The translations under genes and the position numbers were made by a program. Source: Granulosicoccus sp965367215 (lineage in GTDB: Bacteria > Pseudomonadota > Gammaproteobacteria > Granulosicoccales > Granulosicoccaceae). From it: a stretch of DNA of 7,016 nt. The DNA lies in contig CBDUIJ010000308.1 of assembly GCA_965367215.1 (NCBI GenBank), positions 1 to 7,016 of the forward strand, read 5' to 3'. Positions 1 through 6,389 of this stretch are shown here, one piece after another. The first letter of the stretch is position 1; the number at the start of each line of letters is the position of its first letter. A model generated the notes under the pieces. The model made no database searches. It was not told the DNA's origin and saw nothing but the letters and a program-made list of their open reading frames with translations.

Positions 1-419
1 CTGTTGAGCGTCAGGGAGCTGCCATAGATCGGCAGACTGTCTCGATAGGCACCGAGATAACGATACAGCGGCAAGCCTGCTGCCTTGGATGCCAGCAACC
101 AGGTGGCAATATCGAACGGTGCCAGTGAATAGCCCGGAGCAAAGTTCCAGGCGCGGTTGAGCTTGCGGAACTCATGCCAGTTTCGCTCCCGGTAGTCCGG
201 ATCCTTGCCCAGAAAGAAGGGCTTGATCATTTCCTCCGCCACCGCGCCCATGGCAATGGCGCTGCGCCCGGCAAACCCGAATGTATCGACACTGATGCCT
301 TCATCCGTCTGGAACTGCAAGGCGAGGAACTCGAATGACAAGGGCTGGCCATCCTTCAGCTTGTACTCGGTTTCCGGTGCATGGCGACAGGCACGTATGG
401 AAATATCGGTAATCTTCAC
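1..419 (-). CDS. Mandelate racemase/muconate lactonizing enzyme family protein (enolase superfamily), N-terminal part
   Basis: The first 139 codons are visible; the rest lies beyond the left edge. The start is a GTG at 419-417, preceded by an AGGAG ribosome site (complement of 427-431) at good spacing. The translation begins VKITDISIRACRHAPETEY and has the family's N-terminal capping domain: 'FEFLALQFQTDEGI' near residues 30-43, then the entry to the barrel, 'LAPFDIATWLLASKAAGLP' and 'LYRYLGAYRDSLPIYGSS' near residues 100-135. These match the usual 'iDiAlWDl.gK..g.Pv..LLGg.r..vp.Y' pattern. The acid/base Lys/His residues and the metal-binding Asp/Glu residues are outside the window, so the reaction cannot be assigned. 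Enolase superfamily members in such clusters are usually sugar-acid dehydratases, but cycloisomerases and racemases also occur. It is the last visible gene of the operon, 14 bases after the aldehyde dehydrogenase stop. Family assignment is firm; the substrate is unknown. Confidence 0.9.
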   Translation of the reverse strand, partial: MKITDISIRACRHAPETEYKLKDGQPLSFEFLALQFQTDEGISVDTFGFAGRSAIAMGAVAEEMIKPFFLGKDPDYRERNWHEFRKLNRAWNFAPGYSLAPFDIATWLLASKAAGLPLYRYLGAYRDSLPIYGSSLTLN

Positions 420-433
420 AGCTTGGCTCCTCT

Positions 434-1903
434 TCAGTGACCAGCCACGTAGGCTGAATGTTCAGTCGTATAGAAATCCAGCGTACTGGCCCCGACCGAG
501 CCGATACCCAGTCCGGAATTGCGTATCCCGACAAAGGGCATGTTGTCATCAGGCACGGTGCCGTGATTGATGTGGATCATGCCGGTCTGCGCCTCGGACA
601 GAGCCCGGGAGACAAAGCGGACACGATCGGTAAATACGGCACAGGTAAGCCCGAAGCGAGAGTTGTTGAGCAGCTCCAGAGCTTCGTCGTCACTGCCATA
701 AGGCTGCAGTGTCAGCACCGGTCCGAATATCTCTTCCTGCACCGCGACGTTCGACGGGTCTTCGCACAGCAGCAGGGTTGGTTCGAAAAAACGTCCCGTC
801 GGCGCATCTGCCGGGAACAGTCTCTTGCCACCAAGCAGACATTGCGCGCCGCTGTCTGTCGCTTCATTGACCAGACGTTCGATCTTGTCTATCTGATCCT
901 GTGTGGTAATCGGCCCGAGGGTGGTCCCCGACTGACTACCGTGGCCTGCAACCAGATTTCCCAGGCGTTGTCTGAACCCGGCCACCACATCGTCGAGAAT
1001 ATTCCGGTTGACGATCACCCGACTGATGGAAGTACAACGCTGACCCGAGCACTGGAAGGCAGCTCCGACAATCGCATCCAGTGCGGCATCCAGATCCGAC
1101 ACATCATCCAGAATGGCTGCATTCTTGCCACCCAGCTCGAGCGATACGGGCTTCAGACCAGCCGCCGCAGCGACCGCAACCTTGCGTCCGGTATCTACCG
1201 AACCGGTAAACGATACCGCTCGAATCCTGTCGTCTGACACCAGCCGGGCCGCGACCTGCCCCTTGCCGTGCACCAGCGAAACCGTACCCTCAGGGAGTAT
1301 GCCCTCACTGAGCGTCACGAGCGCCACGGCTGCAGCCGGACTGAACTCACTGGGCTTCAGCACGACCGCATTCCCGGTGACAAGCGCCGGTACCAGTTTG
1401 CGCAAGGGTGTCAGCACCGGAAAATTCCAGGGAGCAATCGCCAGCACCACCCCATGGGGACGTCGCATGATGATATTCAGAAAATCGTCAGTTCGGCCAG
1501 GCAGGGTCGAACCGGCATGGGACGCTGCAAAGCTCAGCATCTGTCTGGCTTCGCGCAGTGACTTGCCGATCTCGGCTTTGGACTCGGTCAATGGCTTGCC
1601 TTGTTCGGCCGTCATGCAGCCGGCAATGTCATCGGTATCAGCTTCGATACGTGTCAGCCATTGACTCACCGCATTGACACGTTGCGCACAGCTCAGGGAA
1701 GACCAGCTCCGGAATGCCGTTTGCGCACCCTCCAGCACTTCATCAATCTGCGTATCAGTGGCAATACAATAGCTGGCAACCACGTCTTCCGGGCGCGCAG
1801 GATCATTGCTCTGGAAGGTGTCAGCGCTCTGCTGATTCTCGGTAGAGGGCCAGGTAGCCGCCAATGGTTGACGTTCTGTTCCGGATTGATTGGGTAGTTT
1901 CAT
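434..1903 (-). CDS. NAD(P)+-dependent aldehyde dehydrogenase
   Basis: The protein has 489 residues, a normal full length for the aldehyde dehydrogenase superfamily. All key elements are visible: PWNFP at 158-162 with the oxyanion-hole Asn160; VLKPSE at 181-186, where Glu186 suggests a preference for NAD+; the cofactor-loop motif SFTGS at 231-235; the general base Glu256 in LELGGK; the nucleophile Cys290 in QCSGQRC; and EIFGPV at 391-396. The enzyme oxidises an aldehyde to a carboxylate in the cytoplasm. In this operon the likely substrate is the aldehyde released by the adjacent aldolase, or a keto-acid semialdehyde (inference). It starts 12 bases after the aldolase stop, with only a weak purine-rich ribosome site (AAGAAG). 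Its TGA at 436-434 lies just before the ribosome site of the next gene. The C-terminal end (MPFVGIRNSGLG, then FYTTEHSAYV) fits the family. Relatives include succinate-semialdehyde, 2-ketoglutarate-semialdehyde and lactaldehyde dehydrogenases; I cannot choose among them. Confidence 0.95.
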   Translation of the reverse strand: MKLPNQSGTERQPLAATWPSTENQQSADTFQSNDPARPEDVVASYCIATDTQIDEVLEGAQTAFRSWSSLSCAQRVNAVSQWLTRIEADTDDIAGCMTAEQGKPLTESKAEIGKSLREARQMLSFAASHAGSTLPGRTDDFLNIIMRRPHGVVLAIAPWNFPVLTPLRKLVPALVTGNAVVLKPSEFSPAAAVALVTLSEGILPEGTVSLVHGKGQVAARLVSDDRIRAVSFTGSVDTGRKVAVAAAAGLKPVSLELGGKNAAILDDVSDLDAALDAIVGAAFQCSGQRCTSISRVIVNRNILDDVVAGFRQRLGNLVAGHGSQSGTTLGPITTQDQIDKIERLVNEATDSGAQCLLGGKRLFPADAPTGRFFEPTLLLCEDPSNVAVQEEIFGPVLTLQPYGSDDEALELLNNSRFGLTCAVFTDRVRFVSRALSEAQTGMIHINHGTVPDDNMPFVGIRNSGLGIGSVGASTLDFYTTEHSAYVAGH

Positions 1904-1915
1904 GGCGATATCTTC

Positions 1916-2710
1916 TTATGCGTTTCCGAGTTCCTTGACGATGGCCGTGGCTCCAGCGCGCAGAAACGCCTGATCAGAGCCGCCAGGCGCCAGCTGCATG
2001 CCCCGGGCATGCAATGCCGCTGAATCGCTACCGCTGTACGGCAGGCAGCCCAGTACCTTGCCCTTGCGCACTGCGGTACTTTCAATGCTCTGCATGGCCT
2101 GCGTGAAAACAGGCTCATCAAATTGCCGGAACACACCCAGAGAGGCAGAAAGATCATTGGGGCCGACAAAGAATCCATCCACGCGATCCATGGACATCAG
2201 ATCTTCCAGATTCTCCAGCGCTTCTGGCGACTCGATCTGGAACAGAAAGGAGGTAGCCTCGTTCGCCTCGGCAAAGTACTCGAGAGGCAGATAGCCCTGA
2301 TCGGCCGCGGGAATGGCGCCAACGGCGACACCGCGTTTGCCTTCGGGTGAAAACAGCGCCGCAGACAGAATGGATGACGCCTGGGCAGGTGTGTCGACAG
2401 CCGGGGCCATGATGATGTTGGCTCCGGCGTCCAGCACACGCTTGATCGCCCCTTCAGAGTGATCCGGCAGGCGCACCATGACCGCCGTGTCATACACCAG
2501 CAAGGCCTGAACCTGAGCAGCCAGACCCGCAACCCCGCCCTGCCCATGCTCCAGGTCGATCAACACATAATCAAGCCCTGCCCGAGCCATCAGAGCGGTA
2601 GCCTGCGGCAGGCCCAGCGTGGACCAGGCGCCGGACAGGTTCTGCCCGGCTTGCAGTTTCTGGCGGAACAGTCTTCCCTTCTCCAGACTGCGCGGTAAGG
2701 ATGCACTCAT
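1916..2710 (-). CDS. HpcH/HpaI family class II (metal-dependent) aldolase
   Basis: The 264-residue protein has the usual length for this pyruvate-aldolase family. Motifs in order: DYVLIDLEHGQGG at 47-59 with catalytic His55; MVRLPD at 78-83 with the pyruvate-binding Arg80; KRVLDAGANIIMAPAVDT at 90-107; GKRGVAVG at 124-131; FQIESPEALENL at 157-168, where Glu160 is a metal ligand; and FFVGPNDLSASLG at 180-192, where Asp186 is the second metal ligand. The family catalyses reversible aldol cleavage of 2-keto-3-deoxy (or 2-keto-4-hydroxy) acids to pyruvate plus an aldehyde, using a divalent metal. I chose the ATG at 2710-2708 because it overlaps the stop of the preceding gene as ATGA and gives MSASLPRSLEKGRLFRQ, a typical family N-terminus. 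An in-frame ATG at 2767 lies inside the upstream gene and adds 19 unlikely residues. The neighbouring dehydratases and dehydrogenase support a role in sugar-acid breakdown; the exact substrate is unknown. Confidence 0.94.
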   Translation of the reverse strand: MSASLPRSLEKGRLFRQKLQAGQNLSGAWSTLGLPQATALMARAGLDYVLIDLEHGQGGVAGLAAQVQALLVYDTAVMVRLPDHSEGAIKRVLDAGANIIMAPAVDTPAQASSILSAALFSPEGKRGVAVGAIPAADQGYLPLEYFAEANEATSFLFQIESPEALENLEDLMSMDRVDGFFVGPNDLSASLGVFRQFDEPVFTQAMQSIESTAVRKGKVLGCLPYSGSDSAALHARGMQLAPGGSDQAFLRAGATAIVKELGNA

Positions 2711-3078
2711 GCTCGTTGACTCTTCAGATTGTGAATATGAACCCAGTCGCCACGCTTGATGGGGCAACTGGCAATACCGATGACGTAACCGTCCCGGACT
2801 ATCTGCTCACCGACGTCCAGATCAAGGAGCGCAATCTTGTGAAACTTGCTGATGTTCTGCGTGGCGATCAGTGCGCCGCCCACGGCAGATACGACTGCAG
2901 CAGCAGTGCCGCCAGCAGGGTCAGTCGCCGTACTGGCGCTGCCTGAAGAACGAACGTCTACCGAGTCGCCGCTTGCCACGAACTCGAGGACATTGGCGAC
3001 GTGGTCGCCTTCAGCCAGGCATAAAGCCGGTTTTGGTGTCTTTGAAAGGAGCTCATCTACCCGACCTGCAGGACTCAT
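2707..3078 (-). CDS. UxaA-family dehydratase small subunit (SAF domain)
   Basis: The 123-residue protein resembles the N-terminal SAF domain of altronate/galactarate dehydratases, here encoded as a separate gene. The conserved parts are ALCLAEGDHVANVLEFV at 18-34, and FHKIALLDLDVGEQIVRDG at 79-97 followed by VIGIASCPIKRGDWVHIHN at 99-117. The latter matches the family pattern 'HKiAl.di..Ge.v...G.viG.A...I..G..VH.HN'. Between these, residues about 42-72 are rich in Ser, Ala, Gly and Thr. The start ATG (3078-3076) overlaps the large-subunit TGA by 4 bases and has a good GGAG ribosome site (complement of 3084-3089). In known split members such as SuyA/SuyB sulfolactate sulfo-lyase, the small SAF protein forms an enzyme with the large subunit; the same is inferred here. 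By analogy with fused homologues, the complex should remove water from a sugar acid. Family is clear; substrate is not. Confidence 0.88.
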   Translation of the reverse strand: MSPAGRVDELLSKTPKPALCLAEGDHVANVLEFVASGDSVDVRSSGSASTATDPAGGTAAAVVSAVGGALIATQNISKFHKIALLDLDVGEQIVRDGYVIGIASCPIKRGDWVHIHNLKSQRA

Positions 3079-4247
3079 AGCGACTCTCCGAATCGGGAAA
3101 TACTTTCGCTGCCTTCGCCAACGGCTTCACCCCAGGTCAAGGTGCCCGAAGCAACCTCCAGCAGGCTCTGCAACGATGTATCAATGCAGTCCTCCATGCT
3201 TGATGTACCGGTGATCAGCGATGAACAATCCAGATCGATCTGCTGCGGCAGATTGCGCACGGTGTCCTCATTCGCAGAGAGCTTGAGAGTCGGGGCAATG
3301 GCGCTGACATAGCTGTTGCCGATGCCGGTGGAAAACAGCAGCATTTGCGCACCTGCAGCCACGAAACCACTGAGTGACTCCGGCGTGTAGGACGGTGCAT
3401 CCATCAGGTACAGGCCCTTGCCTGTCGGTGCTTCGCTGTAGGCCAATACGCCATTGACCGGCGAGGTGCCACTCTTGGCAACCGATCCGCTGGCCTTCTC
3501 TTCAATGGTTGACAGTCCGGCCTCGATATTGGCGCGGTTCGGGTTGATATCAGTCAGTGAAATGCCCGCGTCACGCGCCATGGCTTCACGCCGCAACACT
3601 GCCGCGGTAATGGCCTCTCTGGTCTGCTCATCCACACCTCGACGAGCCAGTTCCACCTCTGTGCCCAACCATTCCAGGGTTTCCCCAACGATCACCGTTG
3701 CACCCTGCCCGACCAGACGATCCGTGATGCACCCCATCAACGGATTGGCAGCGATACCGGAGGTGGGGTCGGACAAGCCACACTCCATGCCGACAAGCAG
3801 CTCGGACAGAGGCTGCGGCGAACGTCGCTGACACGAGAGACGCCTCATCAGAGCTACGCCACGACAAAAGGCTTCGTGTGTCATGCGCAAGGCATCATGC
3901 GCAACGTCCTGGTAGCTGACGGCCTCCACCTCCTTGCCACTGGACTGAAGTGCAGTCAATAAAGACTCGCTGCGCAGGCGATCTGCACTCAGTATCAGAA
4001 CAGCACCGACATTCGGATTGGCGGCCAGCCCGACCAGCGTCTCCAGTTGTCTTTGCGCATCGAAGCCGATCAACCCCATGCCATAGGCAGTGGACGCCAG
4101 CACGGCACCCGGCAACATGGCGTGCAAGCGTCTCGCCGTTGGCTCGGTAAGACCGGTCGCATTCAGGATGAGCAGATGATTGCGTACACCGGGCCGACCC
4201 GCCTCCCGGGAATACCCCAGAAAATGTGTTCCTGCTGATTCAGACAT
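3075..4247 (-). CDS. UxaA-family (altronate/galactarate dehydratase-like) hydrolyase large subunit
   Basis: The 390-residue protein corresponds to the catalytic C-terminal domains of UxaA/GarD-type dehydratases, without the SAF domain, which is the next gene. Visible motifs: FLGYSREAGRPGVRNHLLIL at 9-28; LVGMECGLSDPTSGIAANP at 151-169; ATVIVGETLEWLGTE at 183-197; NPNRANIEAGLSTIEEK at 235-251; SYTPESLSGFVAAGAQ at 286-301; and the C-terminal FSTGIGNSYVSAIAPTLKLS at 305-324. These follow family order and spacing. The enzyme should act on a hydroxy acid, typically dehydrating it to a 2-keto-3-deoxy product in the cytoplasm. A Cys often found after the RNH motif (as in 'P.vgC.n') is absent: the sequence reads ILNATGLTEPT. 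Cys156 in MECG is present. It is the first gene of the operon, preceded by an AGAAAG-type ribosome site, and its TGA overlaps the small-subunit ATG. Homologues include altronate dehydratase and SuyB; this looks like a different subfamily. Confidence 0.9.
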   Translation of the reverse strand: MSESAGTHFLGYSREAGRPGVRNHLLILNATGLTEPTARRLHAMLPGAVLASTAYGMGLIGFDAQRQLETLVGLAANPNVGAVLILSADRLRSESLLTALQSSGKEVEAVSYQDVAHDALRMTHEAFCRGVALMRRLSCQRRSPQPLSELLVGMECGLSDPTSGIAANPLMGCITDRLVGQGATVIVGETLEWLGTEVELARRGVDEQTREAITAAVLRREAMARDAGISLTDINPNRANIEAGLSTIEEKASGSVAKSGTSPVNGVLAYSEAPTGKGLYLMDAPSYTPESLSGFVAAGAQMLLFSTGIGNSYVSAIAPTLKLSANEDTVRNLPQQIDLDCSSLITGTSSMEDCIDTSLQSLLEVASGTLTWGEAVGEGSESISRFGESL

Positions 4248-4264
4248 AAGATCTTTCTTGAAAC

Positions 4265-4286
4265 CTCAACTGAGCGCTCAGTTGAG
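4265..4286. promoter_or_regulatory. Perfect 22-bp palindrome, candidate operator of the GntR regulator
   Basis: The half-site CTCAACTGAGC is followed directly by its exact reverse complement, with the centre between 4275 and 4276 and no mismatch. Each half also has internal symmetry (CTCA-AC-TGAG). The palindrome overlaps the last two bases of the operon's -10 box and covers the expected start of transcription, the classic position for a repressor site. It lies between the divergent operon and the FadR-type GntR gene, which makes that protein the likely binder (inference). The sequence does not match the FadR-type consensus TNGTNNNACNA in an obvious way. No T-tract follows on either strand, so a terminator is unlikely. 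Confidence 0.7.
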
Positions 4287-4313
4287 TATGTCAATCGATT
4301 CCGAATGTGTCAA
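4285..4313 (-). promoter_or_regulatory. Sigma-70-type promoter of the sugar-acid operon
   Basis: Read on the minus strand, a perfect -35 box TTGACA (4313-4308) is followed by a 17-base spacer and the -10 box CATACT (4290-4285), which matches TATAAT at four of six positions. Transcription would begin near 4278, about 30 bases before the ATG at 4247. The palindrome at 4265-4286 overlaps the -10 box and the start point. This is the best promoter-like match I found in the region between the divergent genes. I did not find an equally clear promoter for the plus-strand regulator gene. Confidence 0.7.
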
Positions 4314-4347
4314 CATGTATTCAAACCATGTGATGAGCCATCGCAGC

Positions 4348-4354
4348 GAGGGGG
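4348..4354 (+). promoter_or_regulatory. Ribosome binding site that decides the GntR start
   Basis: The purine run GAGGGGG stands 7 bases before the ATG at 4362. Three in-frame ATGs occur within 13 bases (4356, 4362, 4368). Only 4362 has ideal spacing from this site: 4356 is one base away and 4368 is thirteen. Confidence 0.6.
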
Positions 4355-4361
4355 AATGGGG

Positions 4362-5138
4362 ATGAATATGCCGGCAGTGAAGACCACTTCACACGACAAA
4401 GAGGCGCACGACGTCAACGACGATGCCAGTAGCAGTGCTTCGGATGAAGCCGGGATGCTGCCCGCTACAGAGCCAGGTGATTCACTGGTCACGTTACGAG
4501 AAACGGCCTACAAGCAGTTCATGAACGCCTTGCTGCGACGCGAGTTTCGCCCGGGCAGGCTGATCAGTCAGCGGGAGATCGCGCGGGTAACCGGCAGCTC
4601 ACTGGCTTCGGTCCGAGAAGCGCTCAAGCGCCTGGAAGGCGAACGCATTGTCGAGCTGCTACCCAAACGAGGCATTCTGATTCGTGAAGTGCGGCAGAAG
4701 GATATCGCCGAGGCCTACGATGCGCGCATGCTCATCGAGAACCATGCGATTGGCAGCTATGCCAAAAGTTGTTCGCCGGAGGAGATCGACCGCTTCATTC
4801 GAGAGACCCAGGCTGTGGTCGATGCCAAGCCGACTTCCAGTGAGGATCAACTGGCGCAACTGGATCTCAGGATCCGGCTCGATAGAGAACTCCACCGCGC
4901 TATCGTCGCCGCGCTCGACAACACTCCTCTGGCGGATGCTCACGCCAAGATCGAAACGACGATGCTATTGGCACGACTGAACCTGCCGCCTCTGTTTCAT
5001 AGCCGAGGTCCGGCGTTCAACGAACACCTGGTCTTGCTGGAGGCATTACGCAAGGGCGATATCAAGGAGGCTCGATCAGCCTTGCGCCAGCATCTGCTGC
5101 AAGCGCGAGAACGCGCCATGCAGTCTACCGAGCCCTAG
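4362..5138 (+). CDS. GntR-family transcriptional regulator, FadR subfamily (FCD domain)
   Basis: The 258-residue protein has an N-terminal winged helix-turn-helix at about residues 44-110 (ISQREIARVTGSSLASVREA at 68-87, then LKRLEGERIVELLPKRGILI at 88-107). A C-terminal FCD ligand-binding domain spans about 115-250. The likely metal-binding residues of FCD domains are present: Asp174 and His178 in LDRELHRAI, His222 in FNEHLVLLEAL, and His244 in LRQHLLQA. FCD regulators usually respond to small organic acids and repress a neighbouring catabolic operon. The divergent orientation and the palindrome on the operon promoter fit that role here. I chose the ATG at 4362 because a GAGGGGG ribosome site (4348-4354) sits 7 bases upstream; ATGs at 4356 and 4368 are possible alternatives. 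An unusual extension of about 43 residues, rich in Asp, Ser, Ala and Glu, precedes the DNA-binding domain. Confidence 0.92.
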   Translation: MNMPAVKTTSHDKEAHDVNDDASSSASDEAGMLPATEPGDSLVTLRETAYKQFMNALLRREFRPGRLISQREIARVTGSSLASVREALKRLEGERIVELLPKRGILIREVRQKDIAEAYDARMLIENHAIGSYAKSCSPEEIDRFIRETQAVVDAKPTSSEDQLAQLDLRIRLDRELHRAIVAALDNTPLADAHAKIETTMLLARLNLPPLFHSRGPAFNEHLVLLEALRKGDIKEARSALRQHLLQARERAMQSTEP

Positions 5139-5190
5139 TGGATCGCTCCGGAAACAAGTTGATACTCATCCCGATTTTCCGATCGACCCA

Positions 5191-6363
5191 CTATTCACCG
5201 GAGTGCGTGGCCGCGCACAGGGCGTAACGTGTGCTGCGCCCGCCCCCGGGGAGCTTGTGCAAACAGTCCTTGGCAACGAGATCGGCCAGCTCGCGCGTCG
5301 AGGTGGCCTTGCTGACCCGGCCCAGGCTGCCGTATTTGCTGGCATTGATGCCGTCAAGGAATTCCTCTCCCCAACCATCCAGCATGCGATTGAGTATCTT
5401 GACCTGCCGCTCACTCAAGATGGTTTGTGCGTGTAGTCGCCAGAAGCGTGCCTTGCGAATGACGCGCTCGAACCGTTGCTGCCCCTGCAGCATGGCTTCG
5501 CTCAGAACATCCAGAAACCAGCACAACCAGGGTGTGATGTCCAGGCTCCCGCGTTGGCTGCTTTCCAGAATGTCGTAGTACTGGGCGCGACGTTGCATGA
5601 TGGCCGCACTGTGCGAGTAGTAACGAACGCTGACACCTTCTGCCTGTGCCAGGGCTCGGTCAGTCAGGGCACGGGCCACACGGCCGTTGCCGTCATCAAA
5701 AGGATGCAGTGTGATGAACCACAGGTGGGCAATGCCGGCACGCAGGAAAGGATCCACACTCGACGGTGGCTGGTTGAACCAGCGTGTAAACCGACGCAAC
5801 TCTGCGTCCAGTCTGTTACCCGGGGGAGCTTCAAAATGAACCTTGGGCCGATCAATGCGTCCGGATACCACCTGCATGAGGTCATCACCCCGAAGCTTGC
5901 CGATGCACAAGGTTTCGGTCAGCGATGGATCGGTAAACAACGACGCCTGCCACTGGCACAGGATCCGGGTGCTCAAGGGGGTGTCAATCTGCGTGGTCGC
6001 CTCCAGCAGTAGCTGTACCAGCGAATCGGTTTGCTGATTGCCGTGTTTCTTCAGCCTGGGAAAGCCTGCCTTGTCCAGACCCAGTTGTGTGACGACCGAG
6101 GAACGCAGCGAGGCAACATCCAGGTGTTCACCCTCGATTTCACTGCTGCGCAAGGCTGATGCTATCAGCGCATCGACTTGCGCTGCATTCAGCTCCTCGC
6201 TACTGGCTCTGTCCTCCTGCGACCCTGACAGGGATTCATGTTGAGCAATGAGGTGCGCGCGGCGCGCTGCCACCTCCTCCAGGCGTGAGTGCAGCTCTTC
6301 AGGCTGCCAGTGAAATGCGGGACCGGCCTTTCCCTGCCAGTCTTTCAGCTCCCAGATGTACAT
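5191..6363 (-). CDS. Fic family protein (class II AMP-transferase) with C-terminal winged helix
   Basis: The 390-residue protein starts MYIWELKDWQ, typical of the N-terminal DUF4172 region of this Fic subgroup. The autoinhibitory motif [S/T]xxxE[G/N] appears as SSEIEG at 73-78, with the inhibitory Glu77, placing it in class II (inhibitory helix N-terminal to the Fic fold). The Fic core follows: a flap/target-docking stretch around GKLRGDDLMQVVSGRI (155-170), then the intact active-site motif HPFDDGNGRVAR at 220-231 with catalytic His220 and the phosphate-binding GNGR. Residues about 310-380 resemble a winged helix (SERQVKILNRMLDGWG, then SKATSTRELADLVAKDCLHK). The family transfers AMP from ATP to hydroxyl groups of target proteins; the target here is unknown. 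I set the start at 6363 because the family N-terminus is there; the frame stays open to 6654, but that part overlaps the M20 gene. No strong ribosome site is visible. It is convergent with the GntR gene, 52 bases apart. Confidence 0.93.
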   Translation of the reverse strand: MYIWELKDWQGKAGPAFHWQPEELHSRLEEVAARRAHLIAQHESLSGSQEDRASSEELNAAQVDALIASALRSSEIEGEHLDVASLRSSVVTQLGLDKAGFPRLKKHGNQQTDSLVQLLLEATTQIDTPLSTRILCQWQASLFTDPSLTETLCIGKLRGDDLMQVVSGRIDRPKVHFEAPPGNRLDAELRRFTRWFNQPPSSVDPFLRAGIAHLWFITLHPFDDGNGRVARALTDRALAQAEGVSVRYYSHSAAIMQRRAQYYDILESSQRGSLDITPWLCWFLDVLSEAMLQGQQRFERVIRKARFWRLHAQTILSERQVKILNRMLDGWGEEFLDGINASKYGSLGRVSKATSTRELADLVAKDCLHKLPGGGRSTRYALCAATHSGE

Positions 6364-6389
6364 GATGTTCCACGTCGCGGCATAGCGTG

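Noticed and set aside
458..1237. Long plus-strand open frame opposite the aldehyde dehydrogenase
   Set aside because: It has no recognisable domain and lies antisense to a gene with all catalytic motifs intact.
2711..2767. Longer start for the aldolase at 2767
   Set aside because: It would overlap the small subunit by about 60 bases and add 19 residues absent from the family; the ATGA overlap start at 2710 is better.
4265..4286. Palindrome as an intrinsic terminator
   Set aside because: No T-tract follows on either strand and it lies at the start of divergent genes, overlapping a promoter.
4305..4361. Longer start for the GntR regulator at 4305
   Set aside because: This ATG lies inside the operon promoter region and lacks a ribosome site; the ATG at 4362 has a strong one.
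5476..6012. Plus-strand open frame of 178 codons opposite the Fic gene
   Set aside because: Antisense shadow of the conserved Fic core, with no ribosome site or family motif seen.
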